Source of the DNA: a virus
Length of the DNA: 20,219 nucleotides
Virus record (IMG/VR): IMGVR_UViG_3300017957_000102
Coordinates: 1-20,219 of that record
Strand: one strand, 5' to 3'
The translations under genes and the position numbers were made by a program. The notes beneath the pieces are model-generated. The model was not told the DNA's origin. It searched no databases and worked only from the letters and a program-made list of their open reading frames with translations. Positions 7,423 to 14,850 of the stretch are shown here, one piece after another (within the stretch, counting starts at the first letter, position 1; the number at the start of each line of letters is the position of its first letter).

Positions 7423-10400
7423 CTATCGTGCATTGGCATATTTAAATGGGGTTTCGGCAAAGGCGAGGTAGATAAAATTATGTCCAGCGGCGGCGTTTGT
7501 TTCGCCATAGGAGGCGTTTCTAATCTTAAAGCCGTTGCTTAAAAAATCTACTTTCAAAACAGTGCTTGCGCTTTCTGCACCACCTGTATTTGGATATAAA
7601 AAATCGTTCATTTCATTAAACGTGCTTCTATCTGTGTCCAGTATTAACCAATTTACTGACCCATTGTTTGTGTTTTTTATCATAACCCATGCTGGCCTAA
7701 ACCCTGTGTAGGTAAAAGGGCCATCTGCACTATTGTTGGCGACATATAAACCAGTCTTGCTGAAGCCATCCACGCTGTGGAAGCAGTAGGCTATGAAATC
7801 GCCGCCGCTAATATTCGTTCTGTTTGAATAGCCAGTTGTGAAAACTGTGCTAGTTGGGTTTGCACCCCATTCATCTGCCCACGTTGTTGCTGGCGCACCT
7901 GTGCTATCTAAACTATAAACATTACTTGTTGTAAAGTTGCCAATATCAGTGCTTCCAACCGACCAGCTTTGTGCATCGTTTAGGCGTTTGCATATGATTA
8001 GTTCAGGTGCCGAAGCAAGGCCGTGACCTATTGTTGATGTTTGCCCAGTGGTAGTATTTACACCTGAATAACTGACCACGCTAAACCCTGCATCCTGACT
8101 AGCTGATACAACAGACTGTATAGAACCTTTAAAATTTGATGACCCGTGTGTTTCTGTAGTGTTAGCTTGTCCACCCATACCACTATGTGTTGAACAATAG
8201 TAGTACAAAGTTGGCGCACCTGCAGCTACAGTTATAACTGTTTTTGCGCCAGCAGAACCCGGTGTTCCCGAAGTTGTTACGCCTACTGTATACTCTGAGC
8301 CACTGTTGTGTGTTCCATCTGATGTAGTAGAAAAGCGAAGTGGATGTGTGGCATTACTACTGTCTGATTGGTCAAATGTATATGTGCCACCTTCTTGTAA
8401 ACTTAATGTTACTGCACTTGTTCCAAAATCATCAAACCTGAATTTGTTACCACTGTCGGATACAACTTTTACTGTATATGTTTGTGTAGGAGAAGGACCA
8501 CCAGCTTTCCAAGTCCAAGCTACATAACTATTACCACTTGTATTAGTATCTCCTAATGCTCCAATTGTAAAACCATTGTATTCAAGTTTTGTACCATTAT
8601 TTGTATTTGTACTTTCTATGGCGTTTGAATTTGATATTAACTGCTTATAATCACCTCTAACAGAATCTACAAGATAATGGTCTGTTGAAGCAGTGGTTCT
8701 ATTTTTAATCCACACTAAATCCGGCGCAACTATACCTTCTACTGGAATGTTGTCATCTACTATTGCTAATGCATCAGTAGGTGGCGTGTAGTAAAAACTA
8801 CCATAGCCATTAGCATCTGAAGCTGCTGCTGACCCTGATGTTTTACTTCCAGCAAAAGTATCATCAGCACCAAAGTTAAATGTACTAATTCCAGTTCCTG
8901 CACCGGGGGACATAGTAAATGGTCTATAAGATCCGGGTGCAATAGTAAATGGACTACCTAAAGATACACCATTCTTATATATAGTCATTACTTCATTTTT
9001 TATTTGAAAACCAATTATATCTCCAGTTGTTGCAGTAGTACCTATCCAAGCATCAGATGTTCCATAAGGATTTTCTGATCTATAACCATTTTGAGGATAC
9101 CAAAAATATCCATTAATGCTTCCAGCACCTGTACAGCTTTGGTTTGCATCAACTATACCCATCCAAGCAGTAGATAAATTAGTTAGGTCTACTTCCCAAT
9201 ACCAGTTACCAGAAGAGTTAAAAGCTAAAGTAGTAGTATGGTGTCCATTAGCACCATCATGAGTATATCTTAAATTACCTTCTGAAAGACGTGAGCCACT
9301 ACTATAAGAGTTTTTAGGGTCAAATGTATTAAAGTTCTGTGTAGGGCTATCTGTTTTTACATCGTGTGAATCAATTGTGCTACCTATAATACCAAAATTT
9401 CTTCCCGATCCTGATTGGTCATCACCAATATTTGTTTGCGCTGTTGTACCATCCGCTGTGGTAGCCGTTCCTGTTCCTTCATATGTTAATCTAAAACCTG
9501 TACTACCATATGTTCCACTATACGCTTTAGGTATCCAATACCCGTTAGACCCTACTTGTCCAAATTCTTCTGGACCATATGCTTGTCCATCTACAAAAAT
9601 AGTATCTGCTAAGTATGCATCTAGCCCATACCCTGTTGCAGAAGGATGCACACCAAGATTATGTTCAACAGCCGCATTTACTGCTTGATCTCCAGATAAA
9701 GATAATCTGTTGTCAGTAGCAAACGATGTTATTTCTGTACCGTCTACGTATAAACGCATTTTTTCAGCATCAGTTGCATTGTCTGTATCTAACACCCATA
9801 CAATATGATACCAATCACTGACACTTTGAAAAGATTTATTAGACTTTAACCACAATGTTGATTGACCAGTAACTGTTAAAGCATCCGTTGCTCTCCAAAC
9901 TAACATCATAAAAGTGCTATCGGCAGCACCTGTATTTGTACCAAATATATAATGATCATTTCCACTTGCTAAAAGATCAGTTCGTTTCATCCAAGTGCTA
10001 AATGTCCACTTTCGTCTATTGCCACCTGAACCAAATGTTCTAGCTAATTCGTGTTCACCTGCTCTATCAAATAGAAGACCATTAGCAATAGTAGTAACAT
10101 CTATAGGATGTTGTGCGCCACCTGAACCAATGTGTTGTGTTGCACCGTTGCCTGTGTAAAGTATAGTTTCAAAGTAATCGTCAGCTTGTTCACTTTTGTT
10201 GGGGCCAATAATTGAATCTGGAAGGTTGGCTGTGCATAAGGCTAATGCACCTGTTGGCGGTTGCCATTTGAAATCACCATAGCCATTTGCATCTGAATAT
10301 CCACCAGATGTTGTTTCGCCAGCGAATGTGCCATCTTGCCCAAAGTTAAAAAATCCCACTTCACTTGAAGTGCCGCCGCCCATACCGACAAATGGTATCC

Positions 10401-12297
10401 AATCAATATCTGTTCCAGACGGTATAGTTACTGCACTACCTAATGAGCCGCCATTTACTGTCCAAGCAATAGTTCCAGCATCTGCATCAAATACAACTCC
10501 ACATCCTTCATTTTCAGCCCAGCCTGTTATAGAATCGTATGCTGTTCTAGTTCCTTCAACATTCTTTTGACCATTTCTGGACGAAAGAGTTACACCAGTA
10601 TCCCAACCACCCCTGCTTCCATCTATATCAACAGTCGGTACATTGATGCCTACAGCGTGCAATTCGTTATCAGTTGAGTAGTTAAAAGATTTTGACCAAT
10701 GCTCCCAATACCACTTACCAGACTTAGGCAAAAGAATGTTGGCAACAACACCTCTATTATTTGTTGATGTTGTATGCCGCAAATTTCCTTCGCTAAAAGT
10801 CATATTAGCGTGTGGGAAAACTGAATTTATTGTTGGAAAATTATTAGTCGGGCTATCCGGCACGACATCATTTTCATCTAAATTATATGCAGTCCAGTGA
10901 TTTCCATTACCAGACGCATCATCATAAAAATTGCTAGTCGTAAATGGGCTATCATAACTTAAAGTTGGAGAACCACTTGTAGTACCATCATTATTTTCGG
11001 TGCTGATGTCATCGCCAAGTGTAGCATTTACAGCAGTTAATAATTTAGTGCCAGTAACTGCTGTTAAAGTTGTTGTTGGAACAGTAATGTTATTATCGTC
11101 ATCAGCATAAACAGTGTTGCCAATAACATATCTAACATTGCTTAGTGACCCACTCATACCTTGCCCATGTGGATCGCCTAAAATAGTATCGTTTGAACTA
11201 TAGGCTTTGTTAAAATTTGTTGCCTTTCCATCTGATAAAGTCCAGCTAGAAGATACATTTGAAATAGACGTTAACCTTGTACCATCAATATATGCTCTTA
11301 ATGTTGTGCCATCTCTTTGAAATACCATATGATGCCAAGTGCCGTTAGATAAAGTAACGTTACCAGCTACAGCCCAAGCTAATGATTGCCCATTACCTGA
11401 GTAAAAATAAATATTTCTAGTTGAACTTCTAAAATCATAACCAATTAAGTGATAACTTGTTGCATAATCACCCATAAAATTACCGTAGTTAGCACCTACA
11501 TCTTGTGTCTTGAAAAAGAACTCAATAGTAAAATCATCTGATGCACCAATGACAAAAGAGGCGGCATCCGAATAAGTAACTGCAGCAGTACGGGCTGTTC
11601 CAAAGTTTATACTATTTCCACCTGTAACATCTTGTGTAAATGGAAGATACCAACCGTTGTTGCCGTAAGTAATTCCCGATGTTTCTTTAGGAACCCACAC
11701 TCCATCTATTGTTTCAGCAAAAGTGCTAATAGGTACAATTGAACCGTCTATAAAATGTGCTTCGGCAAGATATAAGTCTAAATATGTGGATGCATTTGAT
11801 TTACGGACAATTCTTTGTAATTGACCATTAACACCAAGTTTACCTAAATCTGTTGATTGTGAGGCTTCATTGTCTAATTCACCATTAACATAAATTTTAA
11901 CTTTAGACTCTCCGTCTGCATCATAAGTTACATATAGATGATACCAAGCTGATGGGTCACGCCTAACGGCGTTACCAGTAACTGCTGTTGTACCATTACG
12001 AGCAAATGTAAAGTTATTTAGGCTTTGATATCCAACGCCATCAATGTAACTAGAGCCAGCAGACAAGATATACCCATCACCTATCCCAGAACCCCACGTT
12101 TTAACCCACGTTGAAAAGGTCATCTTGCTACTATCCGTAGCAGCACTGCTTGGTGTAAATTCTAGGTATGAAGTACTACCATCAAATCTCAAGGATTGAT
12201 TAATAGCATAACTACCTAAAAGCGCACCACCAGCAAGTGCGCCACCGGGATCACCAGCACCGCCTAGTCCAGCACCGTTAGCTTGAAGAATGCTCAT
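7423..12297 (-). CDS. Giant multi-domain fibre/adhesin with LamG-like, SPRY-like and cupredoxin-like modules, 1624 aa
   Basis: Apparent modules in order are: a Gly/Ala-rich N-terminus (1-30); LamG-like folds at about 34-190, 226-395 and 738-905 (SLRFDGSTSYLEF, FTIEFFFKTQ, KWTFSTWMKR, with W(Y/H)H and xYVDG/xYIDG strands); SPRY-like modules at about 500-655 and 1003-1145 (GNLRHTT...GKWYWEHW and GNLRYTH...GNWYWEV); a PDLVWIKNR block at 1190-1267; a cupredoxin-like domain at 1268-1386; and a C-terminal block from APELIICKR (1431) to the final FKYANAR. I recall the PDLVWIK/FKYANAR blocks from marine phage structural proteins (DUF7483-like, unverified). LamG and SPRY folds bind glycans or proteins, so host-surface adhesion is likely. 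The gene starts one base after the preceding fibre gene stops. Its ribosome binding site is weak (GGGG far upstream), suggesting coupling. Confidence 0.75.
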   Translation of the reverse strand: MSILQANGAGLGGAGDPGGALAGGALLGSYAINQSLRFDGSTSYLEFTPSSAATDSSKMTFSTWVKTWGSGIGDGYILSAGSSYIDGVGYQSLNNFTFARNGTTAVTGNAVRRDPSAWYHLYVTYDADGESKVKIYVNGELDNEASQSTDLGKLGVNGQLQRIVRKSNASTYLDLYLAEAHFIDGSIVPISTFAETIDGVWVPKETSGITYGNNGWYLPFTQDVTGGNSINFGTARTAAVTYSDAASFVIGASDDFTIEFFFKTQDVGANYGNFMGDYATSYHLIGYDFRSSTRNIYFYSGNGQSLAWAVAGNVTLSNGTWHHMVFQRDGTTLRAYIDGTRLTSISNVSSSWTLSDGKATNFNKAYSSNDTILGDPHGQGMSGSLSNVRYVIGNTVYADDDNNITVPTTTLTAVTGTKLLTAVNATLGDDISTENNDGTTSGSPTLSYDSPFTTSNFYDDASGNGNHWTAYNLDENDVVPDSPTNNFPTINSVFPHANMTFSEGNLRHTTSTNNRGVVANILLPKSGKWYWEHWSKSFNYSTDNELHAVGINVPTVDIDGSRGGWDTGVTLSSRNGQKNVEGTRTAYDSITGWAENEGCGVVFDADAGTIAWTVNGGSLGSAVTIPSGTDIDWIPFVGMGGGTSSEVGFFNFGQDGTFAGETTSGGYSDANGYGDFKWQPPTGALALCTANLPDSIIGPNKSEQADDYFETILYTGNGATQHIGSGGAQHPIDVTTIANGLLFDRAGEHELARTFGSGGNRRKWTFSTWMKRTDLLASGNDHYIFGTNTGAADSTFMMLVWRATDALTVTGQSTLWLKSNKSFQSVSDWYHIVWVLDTDNATDAEKMRLYVDGTEITSFATDNRLSLSGDQAVNAAVEHNLGVHPSATGYGLDAYLADTIFVDGQAYGPEEFGQVGSNGYWIPKAYSGTYGSTGFRLTYEGTGTATTADGTTAQTNIGDDQSGSGRNFGIIGSTIDSHDVKTDSPTQNFNTFDPKNSYSSGSRLSEGNLRYTHDGANGHHTTTLAFNSSGNWYWEVDLTNLSTAWMGIVDANQSCTGAGSINGYFWYPQNGYRSENPYGTSDAWIGTTATTGDIIGFQIKNEVMTIYKNGVSLGSPFTIAPGSYRPFTMSPGAGTGISTFNFGADDTFAGSKTSGSAAASDANGYGSFYYTPPTDALAIVDDNIPVEGIVAPDLVWIKNRTTASTDHYLVDSVRGDYKQLISNSNAIESTNTNNGTKLEYNGFTIGALGDTNTSGNSYVAWTWKAGGPSPTQTYTVKVVSDSGNKFRFDDFGTSAVTLSLQEGGTYTFDQSDSSNATHPLRFSTTSDGTHNSGSEYTVGVTTSGTPGSAGAKTVITVAAGAPTLYYYCSTHSGMGGQANTTETHGSSNFKGSIQSVVSASQDAGFSVVSYSGVNTTTGQTSTIGHGLASAPELIICKRLNDAQSWSVGSTDIGNFTTSNVYSLDSTGAPATTWADEWGANPTSTVFTTGYSNRTNISGGDFIAYCFHSVDGFSKTGLYVANNSADGPFTYTGFRPAWVMIKNTNNGSVNWLILDTDRSTFNEMNDFLYPNTGGAESASTVLKVDFLSNGFKIRNASYGETNAAAGHNFIYLAFAETPFKYANAR
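8140..8496 (-). other. Cupredoxin-like domain with complete type-1 copper ligand set (within the 1624-aa fibre)
   Basis: Residues 1268-1386 read as a beta-sandwich: YTVKVVS, then GGTYTFDQSDSSNATHPLRFS, then TVITVAAGAPTLYYYCSTHSGMGG. His1318 and the Cys1368-x2-His1371-x2-Met1374 cluster match the four type-1 copper ligands. The C-x2-H-x2-M spacing is as in amicyanin, and the 50-residue His-to-Cys distance is in the plastocyanin range. The domain is placed directly after a WTWKAGG motif and before SVVSYSGV, as if inserted into the block shared by related fibres. Confidence 0.65.
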
Positions 12298-12298
12298 C

Positions 12299-14845
12299 TT
12301 ATGTTAATGCCCCTGATACAGAAACCAAAACTCTATTGTCACCTGTTGCAGCTTTTACAAAGTATGCTAGGTGATATACGCCAGCAGTAGCTAATGCTGT
12401 TAAGGCATCTGCGTTAATAGCTACCATAGCGTTAGCACTGATTGTGCCACCACCAGTAGTTAAGAAGATATTGCCTGATTGACCAGCTACAGTATTGCTA
12501 AAGGTAAGTTCATCATCACCTGTTGTGGTAGCTTGGAAATTGGTGTTGTCAGTCAAATCAAAAGTGATGACATTGGCACTTGGTGAGTCGGTTGTTATAG
12601 CGTCAGTTCCATCTGAACTTAAAGCACGTCCTGTTACCGTTACACCTGCAGCATCAATCTCTACTACAGTAGACGAAGTATCTTGTATTTTGATACTACC
12701 TTCACTCGTAGCATTATCAATAATACTGTCTGTACCATTGTGATAAATTTCTAAATCATTACCTGTACCAAACCGCAAGCGGTCATCTGTTGCTGCACCA
12801 CTGTCATCAAACTCAATGTTAAAGCCATCAGCAGTAAGTGTACCACCCAAAGCAGGTGATGTGTCACTTGATATACTTGTTCCCGGTAATGCTTCAAGTT
12901 GTATTTTACCACCAGTATTATCATATGTCAACACATAATTATCTTGACCTACGCCTACACTTTGATCTGCGTCAAAAGTAAACACACCTACGTTAACATC
13001 ACCTGTTCCGTTAGGCGTAATAGTAACATTACCATTGAGGTCTGTGCTTGATATTGTGTTTCCATCAATTTGAATATTATCTACACGTAAATCGGTTACA
13101 GCACTATTTGTACCAATGGTTACACCATCAATAGCACCACTATCAATGTCAACCTTGCTAATATCAACTTCACCTGTACCATCTGGTGTCAGTGTAATGT
13201 TGCCGTTTGTATCTGTTGATGTGATAGCATTACCGTTGATGTTGATGTTATCTATCTGTGCTTCAGTAACCGGGCTGTTTGTACCTAATGTGATACCATC
13301 AATAGCACCGCTGTCAATGTCGACTTTGCTAATATCAACTTCACCAGTTCCGTTTGGTGTAAGGGCAATATTGCCGTTAGCATCCGTGCTTGTAATAGCG
13401 TTACCATTAATGTTAATGTTATCAACATCAAGGTCTGTGTTAATTACAACTGTACCAGTTCCATTTGGTGACAGGTTAATATCACCATTGGTGTCTGTAC
13501 TACTAACCGTGTTACCATTTACATTAACATTACCAACGGTAGCACCAGAAGCATTTAACTTCAAGCGTTCTGCAGCAGCAGCACCAGATGACATGGTTTT
13601 AAATATGAGGTCAAATTCTTCAGAACCCGGAGTTAATCCAGTAGTTACAGATTCAACTACACCGCCTGTTTCAAGCGTTCCTGAAGCAGTTTCTGTAGAG
13701 AACTCAATACCAGTACCAATGCCCACAGCAGGTGTACCACTGCTTTGTGCTTGCAGTTTAAGAACGTCAGTAACAGCATTGGTGGTAGAGTTTTCTACAT
13801 TAAGTGTAAGACCAGTATCTGCTACGTGGGTAAGTGTTACATCAGTAGGGGCTGCACCAAAATTAATTATAGCACCATCTGATGATAACGTAACATCATC
13901 ACCAACATCTAAGTCACCAGTAATATTAACATCTGTGCTAACATCAATCTGCCCAGTTACATTTATACCGTCTGCGTCCGTATCAAATTTCTTTACATTG
14001 TCATGGTATATTTCTACCGCACCATTAACGTCCATAGCAATAAACTGTTCAGTTCCTGTGTCACTACGCAAAGTAATGTTATCGCCCTGAACATATAATT
14101 CACCTGTGTTGTTTTCAATGTAGCTATTAGTAGCATCATGGTATATTTCTAAATCGGGTGCAACACTATTACCAAATGTAGCTTTTTCAGTATCGTCAAG
14201 ATGTATACCATCTAGTGCAAGACTACCTGTAATTGCAACACCCGTTGATGTTGTTTCAAATTTCTTGCTGTTATCATAATATAATTCTACTGCACCATTT
14301 ACATCTGCTGCAATATAAGTTTCTGTACCTGTGTCACTACGAAGTGTAATGCCATCACCTTGTACAAAAAGTTCGCCAGTATTATTTTCAATATAACTAT
14401 TTGTTCCATCGTGGTATAGCTGCAAATCATTGCCTGTACCAAACACACCTTTAGCACTATCCGCAAACTCCAGTGCATTATCGCTGGCATCAAATACTAC
14501 GTTATTAGCTGCGCCTGTAAGAGTAACATCGCCAGTAGTAGTCACATTTACAAGATTAGCTGTACCAGCAAGGTGAAGGTCTTTATACTCAAGAGAAGAT
14601 GTACCAAGGTCTAGTGTGTTAGTCGTCTTAGGACGCATTTCTGTAGACGACACAACCACATCTTGCACAGGACCAACCACCGTAATTGGCCCACCTTCTG
14701 CAGCAGTACCATCGTGCGTATGTCCTGTGGTAGCATTAAAGGCTGCTTCAATGGCATCATATTCGCCATCAAAGTCAGCAGCGTTAATTACGTTACCGTC
14801 AGCAATATTATTAGCTGTATCGTTTCTAGTGTATCCTGTTCCCAT
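12299..14845 (-). CDS. Repeat-built tail fibre protein, 848 aa
   Basis: The N-terminus (MGTGYTRNDTANNIADGNVI, then GHTHDG and ITVVGPVQD) is a conserved-looking anchor that I recall from marine phage fibres and that probably attaches to the nozzle or tail hub. The shaft is repetitive. Two 91-residue repeats start with DLQLYHDGTNSYI (140) and DLEIYHDATNSYI (231), with a degenerate copy near 697. A Gly/Asn/Thr-rich ladder occupies 439-620, with units such as NININGNAITSTDANGN. Predicted structure is all beta, consistent with a trimeric beta-helical fibre. The C-terminal YHLAYFVKAATGDNRVLVSV shows no visible catalytic or autoproteolytic chaperone motif. ATG at 14845 has AAGAAGG upstream. Host recognition is likely but inferred. 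Confidence 0.8.
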   Translation of the reverse strand: MGTGYTRNDTANNIADGNVINAADFDGEYDAIEAAFNATTGHTHDGTAAEGGPITVVGPVQDVVVSSTEMRPKTTNTLDLGTSSLEYKDLHLAGTANLVNVTTTGDVTLTGAANNVVFDASDNALEFADSAKGVFGTGNDLQLYHDGTNSYIENNTGELFVQGDGITLRSDTGTETYIAADVNGAVELYYDNSKKFETTSTGVAITGSLALDGIHLDDTEKATFGNSVAPDLEIYHDATNSYIENNTGELYVQGDNITLRSDTGTEQFIAMDVNGAVEIYHDNVKKFDTDADGINVTGQIDVSTDVNITGDLDVGDDVTLSSDGAIINFGAAPTDVTLTHVADTGLTLNVENSTTNAVTDVLKLQAQSSGTPAVGIGTGIEFSTETASGTLETGGVVESVTTGLTPGSEEFDLIFKTMSSGAAAAERLKLNASGATVGNVNVNGNTVSSTDTNGDINLSPNGTGTVVINTDLDVDNININGNAITSTDANGNIALTPNGTGEVDISKVDIDSGAIDGITLGTNSPVTEAQIDNININGNAITSTDTNGNITLTPDGTGEVDISKVDIDSGAIDGVTIGTNSAVTDLRVDNIQIDGNTISSTDLNGNVTITPNGTGDVNVGVFTFDADQSVGVGQDNYVLTYDNTGGKIQLEALPGTSISSDTSPALGGTLTADGFNIEFDDSGAATDDRLRFGTGNDLEIYHNGTDSIIDNATSEGSIKIQDTSSTVVEIDAAGVTVTGRALSSDGTDAITTDSPSANVITFDLTDNTNFQATTTGDDELTFSNTVAGQSGNIFLTTGGGTISANAMVAINADALTALATAGVYHLAYFVKAATGDNRVLVSVSGALT
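12989..13531 (-). repeat. 57-residue (171-base) tandem repeat ladder in the fibre
   Basis: Units begin at residues 439 (NVNVNG), 476 (NININGNAIT), 533 (NININGNAIT) and 590 (NIQIDGNTIS). Spacings are 37, 57 and 57 residues. Each carries SSTDxNGx or TSTDxNGN followed by xPxGTGxV. The two full copies also share VDISKVDIDSGAIDG and are highly similar in DNA, 171 bases apart. Confidence 0.85.
13952..14431 (-). repeat. 91-residue (273-base) direct repeat in the fibre shaft
   Basis: Residues 139-229 and 230-298 repeat the same unit: D-L-x-(L/I)-Y-H-D, then NSYIENNTGEL, a VQGD motif, ITLRSDTGTE, DVNGAVE and a KKF motif. The period is exactly 91 residues. A third, diverged copy (DLEIYHNGTDSIIDN) lies near residue 697. 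Confidence 0.85.
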
Positions 14846-14850
14846 AGTTT

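Noticed and set aside
7423-12297. Diversity-generating retroelement target in the fibre
   Set aside because: No reverse transcriptase, no template repeat with A-specific mismatches, and the C-terminus is not a C-type lectin fold.
13116-14090. A 324-codon open frame on the plus strand
   Set aside because: It is antisense to the fibre's repeat region. Its Ser/Pro/Val-rich repetitive translation mirrors the fibre repeats, it has no ribosome binding site, and the fibre frame is far better supported.
12989-14431. CRISPR-like array
   Set aside because: The repeats are long, in frame, protein-coding and diverged, with no short identical repeat separated by unique spacers.
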